Shown in pieces: positions 9,072 through 17,375 of a stretch of DNA of 64,000 bases. The position numbers and the translations under genes were made by a program. The notes below the pieces were generated by a model, which worked only from the letters and a program-made list of their open reading frames with translations, was not told where the DNA came from and ran no database searches. The stretch lies in contig NZ_JADYVE010000005.1 of the NCBI RefSeq assembly GCF_020193655.1, positions 124,001 to 188,000 on the forward strand, written 5' to 3'. The stretch's first letter is position 1, and every line of letters starts with the position of its first letter. The stretch is from Ensifer sp. IC3342. GTDB lineage: Bacteria; Pseudomonadota; Alphaproteobacteria; Rhizobiales; Rhizobiaceae.

Positions 9072-10835
9072 TTACTCCGCGGCTTGTTTCTTGAGGGTTT
9101 GGGCGGACAACATCGTTCGGGCGGCGCGCTTCGCCCGGATCGCTTCGAGATGTTCGGGAGCGGGGCTGGCACCGCCTTCGTAGGCCTCCAGGAAGTCCAG
9201 GAGCTCCTCGCGGTAGGCGTAATAGTCGGGGTGCGACAGGAGCTCCTTGCGCGAGCGAGGCCGCGGCAGGTTCACTTCCATTATATTGCCGATCCGTGCG
9301 TTCGGGCCGTTCGACATCATCACCACCCGGTCCGCGAGCAGGATCGCCTCGTCGACGTCATGCGTGACGCAGATTGCCGTCACCTGGGTCCGCTTCCACA
9401 CGTCCATCAGCACTTCCTGCAGCTCCCAGCGGGTGAGGCTGTCGAGCATGCCGAATGGTTCGTCGAGGAGGAGCAGTTTCGGCGACAGCGCGAACGCCCG
9501 GGCGATGCCGACGCGCTGTTTCATGCCGTTCGACAGGTCCGCCGCAAGCCGGTGCATCGCATCGCCGAGGCCTACGCGCTGCAGGTAATATTCGACGACG
9601 TCGCGGCGCTCGGCCGGTGTCGCGTCGGGGTAGACCCGGTCGACGCCGAGCGCGACGTTTTCGCGGGCGGTCAACCACGGAAGCAGGGAAGGGGCCTGGA
9701 AAACCACCGCCCGATCTGGACCGGCGCCGGAAATTTCCCGTCCGTCGAGGATGATGCCGCCCGACGAGATCGGGTTGAGGCCCGCCATCATCGAAAGAAC
9801 GGTGGACTTGCCGCATCCCGAGTGGCCGATGATCGAGATGAATTCGCCCCTGTTCATCTTGAGGTTGAAGCCGTCGACCACCGTCAGCGGACCTTTCGGC
9901 GTCGGATAGACCTTTCGGACCTCGAAAAACTCGACGTAGCTCTTCTCGATCGCGGAGCGCGCCTTTCGGGCATAGGCGTCCGGCAGCTTGGTGCCGGTGA
10001 GCTTCTGCGTGATCGGCACGACGTTGGGCAAGGCGACGGCGCCGCTTTCCGCGGTACTCCGTCCGGCGCCCAGGTCCATCAGATATTCGGTGACGGCGCC
10101 GCGAAGGCGGATGAACTCGGCGTTTGAGTTCATTTCCGCGCGGTCGCGCGGGCGCGGCAGGTTCACCTCGAAGCTCGGACCTAGCGAGGCATTCGGGCCG
10201 GGCGTCAAGGGAATAATCCTGTCGGCAAGCAGGATCGCCTCGTCCACGTCGTTGGTGATGAGGATGATGGTCTTCTTTTCCTTCGACGAGATCTCGGCGA
10301 ATTCGTCCTGCAGCTTCGAGCGGGTGAGCGCGTCGAGTGCCGAGAGCGGTTCGTCGAGCAGGAGCACGTCCGGCCGCATCGCGAGCGCTCTTGCCACGGC
10401 CACGCGTTGACGCATGCCACCCGAGAGCTCCGCAGGCCGGCGCTCCGTCGCGTGGGACAGGCCGACCATCTCGATATAGTACTGAACGATGCTCGCCCTT
10501 TCCGCCTTGCTCTTGGCGGAATGCACCGCATCGACGGCAAGCGCGACATTGGCGCGGACCGAGAGCCAGGGCATCAGCGAATAGGATTGGAAGACGACAC
10601 CGCGCTCTGGCCCGGGACCCGACACTTCCTTGTCGCGGAAGAGCACCGCGCCGCGATCCGGCATCGCCAGGCCGGCGAGGAGGGAAATCAGCGTCGATTT
10701 GCCCGAGCCGGAAAAACCGACGATGGCAATGAATTCGCCTTCCTCGACCTTGAGGTTGACGCCCGAAAGGACGTCATTGCGCGATTTGCCCTCACCGAAT
10801 GACTTCGAGACATCGCTCAATTGGAGAATTGCCAC
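9072..10835 (-). CDS. nrtC: Nitrate ABC transporter ATP-binding protein with two fused ATPase domains
   Basis: A 587-aa protein with two complete NrtD/TauB-type ATPase domains in tandem. The first (about 1-250) has [18 protein letters not shown] and [11 protein letters not shown]. The second (about 295-555) has [18 protein letters not shown] and [11 protein letters not shown]. This differs from cyanobacterial NrtC, where one ATPase is fused to a substrate-binding domain. The two domains likely form an intramolecular ATPase pair for NrtB. Translation starts at GTG 10835 with AGGAGG six bases upstream; that site overlaps the TAG stop of nrtB, suggesting translational coupling. Confidence 0.93.
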   Translation of the reverse strand: MAILQLSDVSKSFGEGKSRNDVLSGVNLKVEEGEFIAIVGFSGSGKSTLISLLAGLAMPDRGAVLFRDKEVSGPGPERGVVFQSYSLMPWLSVRANVALAVDAVHSAKSKAERASIVQYYIEMVGLSHATERRPAELSGGMRQRVAVARALAMRPDVLLLDEPLSALDALTRSKLQDEFAEISSKEKKTIILITNDVDEAILLADRIIPLTPGPNASLGPSFEVNLPRPRDRAEMNSNAEFIRLRGAVTEYLMDLGAGRSTAESGAVALPNVVPITQKLTGTKLPDAYARKARSAIEKSYVEFFEVRKVYPTPKGPLTVVDGFNLKMNRGEFISIIGHSGCGKSTVLSMMAGLNPISSGGIILDGREISGAGPDRAVVFQAPSLLPWLTARENVALGVDRVYPDATPAERRDVVEYYLQRVGLGDAMHRLAADLSNGMKQRVGIARAFALSPKLLLLDEPFGMLDSLTRWELQEVLMDVWKRTQVTAICVTHDVDEAILLADRVVMMSNGPNARIGNIMEVNLPRPRSRKELLSHPDYYAYREELLDFLEAYEGGASPAPEHLEAIRAKRAARTMLSAQTLKKQAAE

Positions 10836-10844
10836 GCGCGCCTC

Positions 10845-11918
10845 CTACCGGTTCGACGAGAAGGTGAAGGCGGACTGGAGGGCATACATGACCCGATCCA
10901 GAACGAAGCCGATGATGCCGATCGTGAGCACCGCGACCATGATGCGGGCGAGCGAGTCGGAGGAACCGTTCTGGAACTCGTCCCATACGAACTTTCCGAG
11001 GCCCGGATTCTGAGCGAGCATCTCTGCTGCGATCAGCACCATCCAGCCCACACCCAGCGACAGCCGGAGCCCGGTGAAGATCAACGGAAGGGCGGAAGGC
11101 AGAACCAGCTTGCGGATCGTCGTCGCGGTCGAAAGCTGCAGCACTTTGCCGACATTCACCAGGTCCTTGTCGATCGAAGCGACGCCGAGCGCCGTGTTGA
11201 TCAGCGTCGGCCACAGCGAACAGAGGGTCACGGTCACCGCCGAGATCACCAGCGACTTCGGCAGCATGGTCGACGGATCGACATAAAGCGCCGAGACGAT
11301 CATCGTCACGATCGGCAGCCATGCCAGCGGTGAGACGGGCTTGAAGATCTGGATCAGCGGGTTGATAGCACCGTTGATCGTCTTGGAGAGACCCGAGGCG
11401 ATTCCGAGCGGCACGGCGACCAGCGTTGCAATCACGAAGCCGAGCCCGACTGTCATCAGCGACGTCGTGATCTGGTCGATATAGGTCGGCTTGCCGGTGA
11501 AGACGCGATGCTTCACCTGGTCGGCCTTGCCCTCGGCAACGAGCTTGGAGTTGCGCTCATCCTGCCGGGCATAGAATGCAGCGGCCTTGTGCCGTTCTGC
11601 AAAGTGGTCCTCAAGGAGCACGCTCGCCTGGTCGAAAACGGCCGCCGGCCCCGGAATGGCGCCGAGCGAGGTTTGAACCTTCGGTGCAAGAACGCCCCAG
11701 AGCGCGATGAAGCACAGGATGCCGGCAAGGGGTACAAGCAGCGCCTTGCGAATCTCAGACATCTGCTCGGCGACATTGTCGCCGGCCGCAATGCGCAGGA
11801 TTGGGGTCACCCAGCCGAGGCCAAGCACATTGAGCCAGCCGGCGGCTTTGTTGATCCGCTGAAACAGACGCTCTCGTCGCGCGAGTTTCGGGTCAGCCAC
11901 GGTGATCGCTTGAGTCAT
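10845..11918 (-). CDS. nrtB: Nitrate ABC transporter permease
   Basis: A 357-aa inner-membrane permease. An N-terminal segment near residues 80-105 is followed by a periplasmic linker and a binding-protein-dependent transport domain with five or six helices. The linker (about 110-160) is longer than in sulfonate permeases and fits the nitrate/bicarbonate NrtB group. It pairs with the fused ATPase downstream and NrtA upstream to import nitrate. The gap to nrtA is 71 bp. The start at 11918 has only a weak GATGAGAC upstream. Confidence 0.92.
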   Translation of the reverse strand: MTQAITVADPKLARRERLFQRINKAAGWLNVLGLGWVTPILRIAAGDNVAEQMSEIRKALLVPLAGILCFIALWGVLAPKVQTSLGAIPGPAAVFDQASVLLEDHFAERHKAAAFYARQDERNSKLVAEGKADQVKHRVFTGKPTYIDQITTSLMTVGLGFVIATLVAVPLGIASGLSKTINGAINPLIQIFKPVSPLAWLPIVTMIVSALYVDPSTMLPKSLVISAVTVTLCSLWPTLINTALGVASIDKDLVNVGKVLQLSTATTIRKLVLPSALPLIFTGLRLSLGVGWMVLIAAEMLAQNPGLGKFVWDEFQNGSSDSLARIMVAVLTIGIIGFVLDRVMYALQSAFTFSSNR

Positions 11919-11989
11919 GGATTTGTCTCATCTGTTGAAATTTTCGTAGAGAACAGGCGGCCTCGGGTTCCGCGCCGCCAGCCCGATGT

Positions 11990-13387
11990 TCAGCCGCCAA
12001 CGACATCCGAACCGGATATAGTCTGTTCGTTCTTCAGCCCGATCTTGAGGGAGTCGATGTAGGCGTTCGGCGCCTTGGCATCGAAGGTGACGCCGTCGAT
12101 GAAGTCGGAGGTAGGTCCCCTGTAGCCGTCGGTGCCGAAGGGGAAGTCGCCCTTGTCGGCCTTGCCCTCCTCGACCAGCATCTCTGCCGCCTTCATGTAG
12201 ATATCAGGCAGGTAGACGGACTTTGCCGTTTCTGCGTACCAGGCGTCGTCCTTGTGCTCGGCGATCTGACCCCAGCGGCGCATCTGCGTCAGGTACCAGA
12301 TGGCGTCGGAATAGAAGGGATAGGTCGCGTTGTGGCGGAAGAACACGTTGAAGTCGGGAACGTCGCGCTTGTCGCCCCGCTCGTATTCGAAGGTGCCGGT
12401 CATCGAGTTCGCGATCACGTCCGCGTCGGCGCCGACATATTCGCTGCGCGACAGGATTTCGACGGCCTCGGTCCTGTTGGCGTTGTTGTTTTCGTCCAGC
12501 CATTTGGCGGCACGAATGAGCGCCTTTGTCAGCGCAAGCGTCGTGTTCGGGTATTTCTCGGTGAATTCCTTCGTCAGCCCGAAGACCTTCTCCGGATTGT
12601 TCTTCCATATTTCATAGTCGGTCACCACCGGCACGCCGATGCCCTTGAAGACCGCGGCCTGGTTCCAGGGCTCGCCGACGCTGTAGCCGACGATGGTGCC
12701 GGCTTCGAGGGTCGCCGGCATCTGCGGCGGCGGCGTCACGGAAAGGAGTGCATCCGCCCTGATTTGTCCCGTGACGTTTTCCGGCGAATAGAATCCCGGA
12801 TGGATGCCACCGGCGGCGAGCCAGTAGCGAAGCTCGTAATTGTGGGTGGAAACCGGAAACACCATGCCGAGATTGAACGGCTTGCCCTCGGCCTTGAATG
12901 CATCGACGACGGGCTTCAGCGCGTCGGCCTTGATGGGGTGGACGGGTTTGCCGTCCTCGCCGAGCGGAATATTCTCCTTCATCATCGCCCAGACGTCATT
13001 CGAGACGGTGATGCCGTTGCCGTTCAGGTCCATGGAGAAGGGTGTGACGATATGCGCCTTGGTGCCGAAGCCGATGGTGGCGGCAAGCGGCTGACCGGCG
13101 AGCATGTGCGCGCCGTCCAGTTCACCGGTGATTACGCGGTCGAGCAGCACCTTCCAGTTGGCCTGCGGTTCGAGCGTGACGAACAGCCCCTCTTCCTCGA
13201 AGAAGCCCTGCTCATAGGCGATCGCGAGAGGCGCCATGTCGGTGAGCTTGATGAAGCCGAGCTTGAGTTCGTCCTTCTCGGGCACCAGCATCTCGGCAGA
13301 TGCGAAAGAGCCGGCGCCGACATAGAGTGCGGCCGCCCAGGCGGCGAGCGAACACTTCGCGAATTTTCCAGTGGAAGGCCTGTTCAT
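11990..13387 (-). CDS. nrtA: Nitrate ABC transporter substrate-binding protein
   Basis: A 465-aa periplasmic nitrate-binding protein of the NrtA/CmpA family. Residues 1-31 form a signal peptide (hydrophobic core, cleavage likely after SFASA). The mature part has the NrtA signatures [17 protein letters not shown] and [13 protein letters not shown]. It is the first gene of the operon; the start at 13387 has AGGAG upstream. Its roughly 190-nt leader contains the regulatory elements annotated separately. It is paralogous to the cytoplasmic sensor NasS encoded just upstream. Confidence 0.95.
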   Translation of the reverse strand: MNRPSTGKFAKCSLAAWAAALYVGAGSFASAEMLVPEKDELKLGFIKLTDMAPLAIAYEQGFFEEEGLFVTLEPQANWKVLLDRVITGELDGAHMLAGQPLAATIGFGTKAHIVTPFSMDLNGNGITVSNDVWAMMKENIPLGEDGKPVHPIKADALKPVVDAFKAEGKPFNLGMVFPVSTHNYELRYWLAAGGIHPGFYSPENVTGQIRADALLSVTPPPQMPATLEAGTIVGYSVGEPWNQAAVFKGIGVPVVTDYEIWKNNPEKVFGLTKEFTEKYPNTTLALTKALIRAAKWLDENNNANRTEAVEILSRSEYVGADADVIANSMTGTFEYERGDKRDVPDFNVFFRHNATYPFYSDAIWYLTQMRRWGQIAEHKDDAWYAETAKSVYLPDIYMKAAEMLVEEGKADKGDFPFGTDGYRGPTSDFIDGVTFDAKAPNAYIDSLKIGLKNEQTISGSDVVGG

Positions 13388-13440
13388 GCTTTTCTCCTGT
13401 ATGCCGGCGATGGGAGGCTCGCCTGCGGTTGCGACGTGGC

Positions 13441-13515
13441 AAAAAAGAAAAAGGCTGCCAAACCGCGATCAAACGCTCTGCCTCGTTCAGAGCGCGTTCC
13501 CGGTTTGGCAGCCTT
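13441..13515 (-). terminator. Intrinsic terminator in the nrtA leader
   Basis: A perfect 15-bp inverted repeat, AAGGCTGCCAAACCG (13451-13465) with its complement at 13501-13515, encloses a second 7-bp stem (CGCTCTG 13474-13480 / CAGAGCG 13488-13494). On the minus strand the hairpin is followed directly by a T-rich run (complement of 13441-13450). It lies 50 bp before the nrtA start and inside its transcript, so it should stop transcription unless antitermination occurs. Confidence 0.88.
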
Positions 13516-13522
13516 GCCTTCT

Positions 13523-13570
13523 GCGCCCTTCGTTGGACGCCGATTATTTCGAGCGGACCCTCAACGGCCC
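13523..13570 (-). promoter_or_regulatory. Putative NasT (ANTAR) dual-hairpin antitermination site
   Basis: In the minus-strand RNA, hairpin 1 (13570-13555) is GGGCC-GUUGAG-GGUCC and hairpin 2 (13540-13523) is GCGUCC-AACGAA-GGGCGC. Both have six-base loops. Hairpin 2 has A at loop position 1 and G at position 4, the known ANTAR recognition pattern; hairpin 1 has only the G4. They sit between the predicted transcription start and the terminator, 14 nt apart. NasT, encoded just upstream, is an ANTAR protein. The function is inferred from this arrangement. Confidence 0.62.
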
Positions 13571-13584
13571 TTCGCTTTCCTTGA

Positions 13585-13600
13585 TGCAGGAACCGTGCCA
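13585..13600 (-). promoter_or_regulatory. Putative sigma-54 promoter of the nrtA operon
   Basis: The minus strand reads TGGCACGGTTCCTGCA, which matches the -24/-12 consensus (TGGCACG, four bases, TTGCA) with one mismatch and the correct GG-to-GC spacing. The predicted start is near 13574, four bases before hairpin 1 of the leader. This fits NtrC/RpoN nitrogen control. I could not recognise a clear NtrC enhancer upstream. Confidence 0.65.
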
Positions 13601-13736
13601 GTTTCCTGAACGGGCAGATTCTCATGATTTTTCAGGATTGGAGCCAAACGGCCAGTCCGCTCGTGAGAGGCGAATAAGCTGTTGCTTGAACAAATTTTGC
13701 GCAGTGCACAATAATCGAGCAGTGCGCCGAGCGGGG

Positions 13737-14957
13737 TCAGCGCTGGCTCGCCAGATAGTCGTCGAGCCGATCCGGGTCGAAGATCCGGCCGTCGAAAAAG
13801 CCGTCTGGGCCCAGAACGAGCCCCTTTTCCGAAGCGCCCACCGGCGCCGCGACGGTCAGAGCGCCCTCGACCTTCATGTTGGCGCCGGGCATCGGCGCGG
13901 CAATCGGCTTCAGCGCCTGCCGGTAGATGTCGGGCCGGTAGGTGTCACGTGCGCGCTGGGCCAGCGCCGCCGAGTGTGATGTGTGTCCCCACCTCACCAT
14001 CTGGCTGTAGAACCAGAGGGCGTGGCTCTGCCAGGGAAAAGTCGCTCCCTTCGCGTGTGGGACAAAGAACTCGGGAATGTCGCCGGCGGCGCCGTCGCCG
14101 AGCGTCAGTCGGCCCGTGAGGATCGGCATCAGCGCTTTACGCGGCAGGTCGAGATAGGCGGGCGTGCTCATCAGTGCCGCGAGTTCTTCGTGATTTGCGC
14201 TTTCGCCGCACCACATCGAGCTTCGGTAGAGCGCGCGCAGCAGGGCATCCAGCACGGGGCGGTTTTCGGAGGCGAAGCGGGCCGAAACACCGAGCACCTT
14301 TTCCGGGCTCAGCCGCCAGATCGACGCCTTTGTGGTGGCAATGCGCCCGGCATGGCGTGCGACCGCGACACTGTTCCACGGTTCGCCGACGCAGAAGCCG
14401 TCGATCGCGCCCGTCGACAGCGCATCGGCCATCAGCGGCGGGGGAACCACGACAATCTCGACGTGGCTTTCCGGATCGATGCCGCAGCCAGCGAGCCAAT
14501 AGCGCAGTTCGTAGTTATGGCCGGAGAAAGGATGGACGACGGCAAAGCGCAGTGGCGGCTCGCCCGCGTCGCGGCGGCGTTCGACGACGCGCCTCAACCC
14601 CGCGCCGTTGGCGCTCGGGTCGGTGTCGGGCCCGGCACCGTCGGCGACCATGCGGTCCCAAAGGTCCCGCGAGACTGTCACCGCATTGCCGCCGAGTCCG
14701 AGCGCAAAGGGCGCCACGAGGTCCAGCGAGAGGGGCGTGAGGCCTAGATTGGAAGCAATCGGCATTGGCGCCAGCATGTGGGCCGCCTGGAAATGACCGA
14801 CGGCGATCCGATCGCGAATATTGGCCCAGGAGGTTTCCCGGACGAGCTGCAGCGACAGACCCTCGTCGGTGACGAAGCCCTTTTCGCTGGCGGCGATCAG
14901 CACGGCGCTGTCGAAGAGAGGCATGAAGCCGAGGGTGATGTCGGCGGTGGCAGCCAT
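13737..14957 (-). CDS. nasS: Nitrate/nitrite sensor protein NasS
   Basis: A 406-aa NrtA-like protein without a signal peptide: it begins directly with the domain (ITLGFMPLFDSAVLIAASEKGF region), so it stays in the cytoplasm. Shared NrtA signatures include FQAAHMLAPMPIASNLG and DGFCVGEPWNSVA. In the known NasS-NasT systems NasS binds and silences NasT until nitrate or nitrite is present. Its ATG at 14957 directly follows the nasT stop, so the pair is co-translated. The nrtA control region lies immediately downstream. Confidence 0.9.
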   Translation of the reverse strand: MAATADITLGFMPLFDSAVLIAASEKGFVTDEGLSLQLVRETSWANIRDRIAVGHFQAAHMLAPMPIASNLGLTPLSLDLVAPFALGLGGNAVTVSRDLWDRMVADGAGPDTDPSANGAGLRRVVERRRDAGEPPLRFAVVHPFSGHNYELRYWLAGCGIDPESHVEIVVVPPPLMADALSTGAIDGFCVGEPWNSVAVARHAGRIATTKASIWRLSPEKVLGVSARFASENRPVLDALLRALYRSSMWCGESANHEELAALMSTPAYLDLPRKALMPILTGRLTLGDGAAGDIPEFFVPHAKGATFPWQSHALWFYSQMVRWGHTSHSAALAQRARDTYRPDIYRQALKPIAAPMPGANMKVEGALTVAAPVGASEKGLVLGPDGFFDGRIFDPDRLDDYLASQR

Positions 14958-15551
14958 TTACAGGTCCTCCAGCAATCCCGCCGCCAGCACCAGGCTCTGT
15001 GCGATTTCGGCTATCTTGCGGTTCTGGTTCATCGCGGTCGTGCGCAGGAGCTTGTAGGCCTCTTCTTCGCTGATGCCGCGCGATTTCATCAGGATGCCCT
15101 TGGCCCGGTCGATCACCTTGCGGTCGGCAAGCTCGCTGCGCGCTTCCGCCAACTCGCGCTCCATGCGTGAAAAGGCGTTGAAACGGCTGATCGCCATATC
15201 GAGTATCGACTTCACGCGCTCCTGACGCAGTCCGTCGACGACATAGGCCGAAACGCCGGCGTCGATCGCCGCTTCGATCATGCTGCTGTCGGATCGATCA
15301 ACGAACATGGCGATCGGGCGCTTTACCGAGCGGGAGAGCTGGAACATGCTCTCCAGCAAATCGCGATTGGGATTTTCGAGATCGATGACGATCACATCCG
15401 GTTGCAGCCGTTCGATCACCCGTCCGACGCCATGGACATCGTGCACGATGCTCACACGGCTGTGGCCGGCATCGCGCAAGCCTTCCTCGATGATCGAGGC
15501 GCGGATGGCGTTCTCGTCAATCACAAGAATGGTCAGGTCGCGGCGGGTCAT
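14958..15551 (-). CDS. nasT: ANTAR-domain response regulator NasT, antiterminator
   Basis: A 197-aa protein with an N-terminal receiver-like domain (TILVIDENAIRASIIEEGL, DVIVIDLENPN) and a C-terminal three-helix ANTAR RNA-binding domain at about 130-190 (DRAKGILMKSRGISEEEAYKLLRTTAM, abbreviated by key residues). It should bind the two-hairpin leader of nrtA and prevent termination when released by NasS. It is probably transcribed from the AT-rich region upstream (15560-15690), where TGCAT-GGA-ATGCA at 15612-15624 is a small palindrome of unknown use. Confidence 0.92.
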   Translation of the reverse strand: MTRRDLTILVIDENAIRASIIEEGLRDAGHSRVSIVHDVHGVGRVIERLQPDVIVIDLENPNRDLLESMFQLSRSVKRPIAMFVDRSDSSMIEAAIDAGVSAYVVDGLRQERVKSILDMAISRFNAFSRMERELAEARSELADRKVIDRAKGILMKSRGISEEEAYKLLRTTAMNQNRKIAEIAQSLVLAAGLLEDL

Positions 15552-15879
15552 GCGGCGATCATGATGCAGCGCAGCAAATTTCGCAATACGTTTGCCTAAA
15601 AATTTTGCGAATGCATGGAATGCACGAATTTAAGGCAAAACGCTGCGCGGAGTACCCTCGATTCAACATACTGCGTTTCCTCAAATCCTAGCCGATTTAA
15701 GGATAAAAAACATGCAGAAGTGCTAAGTGCTACGGCGCTCTCTGCGCGCCTGATGGGACGCGTGGCGCTGTAGGCTTGAACCGATCCACGGGCCCATCCA
15801 TCTATTTTGAACAACAGTACCAAATTGCTTCGGTCCGTTGGTTCGGCGGCGATGGTCGCTGCCGGTTGAGGATCAGACC
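15552..15879. other. Intergenic region between nasT and the protease gene
   Basis: A 328-bp divergent spacer. The nasT-proximal half is AT-rich and should carry the nasT promoter. The middle holds a diverged copy of the double-hairpin repeat (15694-15773). The remainder runs up to the GAGG site of the protease gene. I see no additional gene here. Confidence 0.6.
15694..15773 (+). repeat. Dispersed intergenic double-hairpin repeat, copy A (diverged)
   Basis: It shares with copies B and D the order GATTTAAGGA, CATGCAG, AAGTGCTA, then GCGCGcCTGATgggACGCG and GGCGCTGTAG. The first hairpin arm is poorly conserved and the second hairpin has compensating mismatches. Matches to the other three copies in this window show that it is a repeated element. 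Confidence 0.75.
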
Positions 15880-16836
15880 ATGGGTTTCATCGACAAGGAA
15901 ACAGCACCCATCGAAGACGGCGCGCTGACGGATGCCTATTCGCATGCAATTGCCGGAGCGGTCGATGTGGTCGGTCCGGCGGTCAGCCGCATTGAGCGGG
16001 TTGGCGGCAGGGCCGGTCATGGCTCGGGCTTCGCGGTTTCTTCCGACGGGCTGATCGTGACGAACAATCACGTCGTCGGGGATGCCAAAGCCGTTCGCAT
16101 CACGACACCGGACGGCTTCGTGACGGAAGGTCGCGTGCTCGGCCGCGATGTCGATACCGACATTGCGCTCATCCGGGCGAACTCGGGCGTCGGAGCCTGG
16201 GCGCGGCTGGGGGATTCGAAACGGCTGCGGCGCGGGCACATCGCCATCGCCATCGGCAATCCGCTAGGTTTCGAATGGACCGTGACCGCCGGCATCGTTT
16301 CGGCGCTTGGTCGCACCATGCGGGCGGCAAGCGGGCGCCTGATGGACGACGTGATCCAGACCGACGCCGCCCTCAACCCTGGAAATTCGGGAGGGCCATT
16401 GGTCTCGTCCGGTGGTGAAGTGATCGGGGTCAACACCGCCGTGATCCAGGGCGCGCGGAGCATCGCCTTTGCGGTCGCCTCGAACACGGCGAATTTCGTG
16501 ATTTCCGAGATTCTCCGATACGGCCATGTCAGGCGGGCGTATATCGGCATTGCCGGCGACACTATCGAGTTGCCGCGCAGGATCGCGCTGGCAGCCGGAA
16601 CAGACCGGACGACGTCGGTCCGGCTGAGACGGCTGGAACCTGGCGGCCCCGCCGAGCGCGGTGGTCTTCGGGAGGGCGATTATATCCTGTCGATCGACGG
16701 CAAACCCGTCGGCGGCGTGGACGACGTCGTCAGGTTGATGGACGGTGAGAGGATCGGTCAGGCGACCGAATTCCTGATCTTTTCGGTGGCTGGCAAGATC
16801 GAAAAGAGGACCTTGGTGCCCATCGCTCGATCGTGA
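15880..16836 (+). CDS. Trypsin-like serine protease with PDZ domain (HtrA-like, no signal peptide)
   Basis: A 318-aa S1C-family protease. The catalytic triad is visible as His64 (TNNHVV), Asp94 (DTDIAL) and Ser170 (NPGNSGGP). A single PDZ domain occupies about 215-310 (GGPAERGGLREGDYILSIDG). Unlike DegP/DegQ there is no signal peptide or membrane anchor, so it is probably cytoplasmic, and the family's second PDZ is missing. The ATG at 15880 with GAGG upstream is preferred over an upstream Met. It is a single gene, divergent from nasT. Confidence 0.9.
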   Translation: MGFIDKETAPIEDGALTDAYSHAIAGAVDVVGPAVSRIERVGGRAGHGSGFAVSSDGLIVTNNHVVGDAKAVRITTPDGFVTEGRVLGRDVDTDIALIRANSGVGAWARLGDSKRLRRGHIAIAIGNPLGFEWTVTAGIVSALGRTMRAASGRLMDDVIQTDAALNPGNSGGPLVSSGGEVIGVNTAVIQGARSIAFAVASNTANFVISEILRYGHVRRAYIGIAGDTIELPRRIALAAGTDRTTSVRLRRLEPGGPAERGGLREGDYILSIDGKPVGGVDDVVRLMDGERIGQATEFLIFSVAGKIEKRTLVPIARS

Positions 16837-16950
16837 GCGCCCGTGCCGGTTGCCAACGAGTCCAAGGAGCGGGGAGCAGGATCCCGGTGGAAACCGCTCC
16901 GCACTCCTCGCCCCTCTCCAGATCATTTCACTGTTTCATTGAAGGGAGAA

Positions 16951-17020
16951 CGATCTAACTCTTTGAAATGACGCAATTCCTGACGGAAAACCGTTACACA
17001 CTTTTCCCGGAATCGCTTTA
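16951..17020 (+). repeat. Rhizobial intergenic palindromic element
   Basis: The segment from GATCTAACTCTTTG through ACGCAATTCC to GGAATCGCTTTAG has an imperfect inverted repeat GCAATTCC (16973-16980) / GGAATCGC (17009-17016). I recognise it from memory as a multicopy element of Sinorhizobium/Rhizobium spacers; only one copy is visible here. It provides the stop codon of the 78-aa gene on the other strand. Confidence 0.5.
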
Positions 17021-17254
17021 GCAGCGGCCCAAACTGCCGAGCGCCATCAGGTCGACTGTCGGAAGAACGTTCTTGTCGGTGATGTATTCGACTTCCTGGA
17101 GCAGGGAGGCCAAAGCCAGTTCCAGGCAATATTGCACCCCTTCGACGTTCAACGTCTTGGCGGAGTCTCGCGCGTAGCTGACGAGGCGGGCAAGGGCCAG
17201 AAGTTCCTTCTCCTTGTCTTCCACGTCTATAGGTAACTTAATGGATTGCTGCAT
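17018..17254 (-). CDS. Small hypothetical protein downstream of TfuA
   Basis: A 78-aa acidic protein that is probably all helical: an EDKEKELLALARLVS-like heptad region, then GVQYCLELALASLLQEVEYI, ending LGSLGRC. It has two cysteines (Cys43 and the last residue). The start ATG 17254 is preceded by GGGG seven bases upstream. I do not recognise the family. It follows tfuA on the same strand after 121 bp that hold three GTCACGC repeats, so it may have its own promoter. Being a small, conserved-looking protein next to YcaO-TfuA, it could be a substrate, partner or unrelated. Its stop lies inside a repeat element. Confidence 0.65.
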   Translation of the reverse strand: MQQSIKLPIDVEDKEKELLALARLVSYARDSAKTLNVEGVQYCLELALASLLQEVEYITDKNVLPTVDLMALGSLGRC

Positions 17255-17309
17255 GATTTTCCCCAGTGCCACTCGGGGGTCACTGCGACCCGCTTTCGTC
17301 AGCAATATA

Positions 17310-17347
17310 GCGTGACTTCCGGGCCGTGGGCGTGACACGAGCGTGAC
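17310..17347. repeat. Three direct GCGTGAC repeats upstream of the 78-aa gene
   Basis: GCGTGAC occurs at 17310-17316, 17330-17336 and 17341-17347, about 60-90 bp before the start of the 78-aa gene and just after the tfuA stop. The array could be a regulator-binding site. No known operator was matched. Confidence 0.4.
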
Positions 17348-17375
17348 ACACGCTGAATGGGAAATGCAACCGAAC

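Noticed and set aside
8132-9094. Long open frame opposite nirB, and similar ones opposite nrtC, sbp, mccA, asnB and other genes
   Set aside because: They mirror strong genes with clear families, lack ribosome-binding sites and domains, and arise from GC-rich codon use on the opposite strand.
13690-13736. NtrC enhancer in the nrtA control region
   Set aside because: GCAC and GTGC half-sites are present but the spacing (12 bases) does not fit the known site, so I do not call it.
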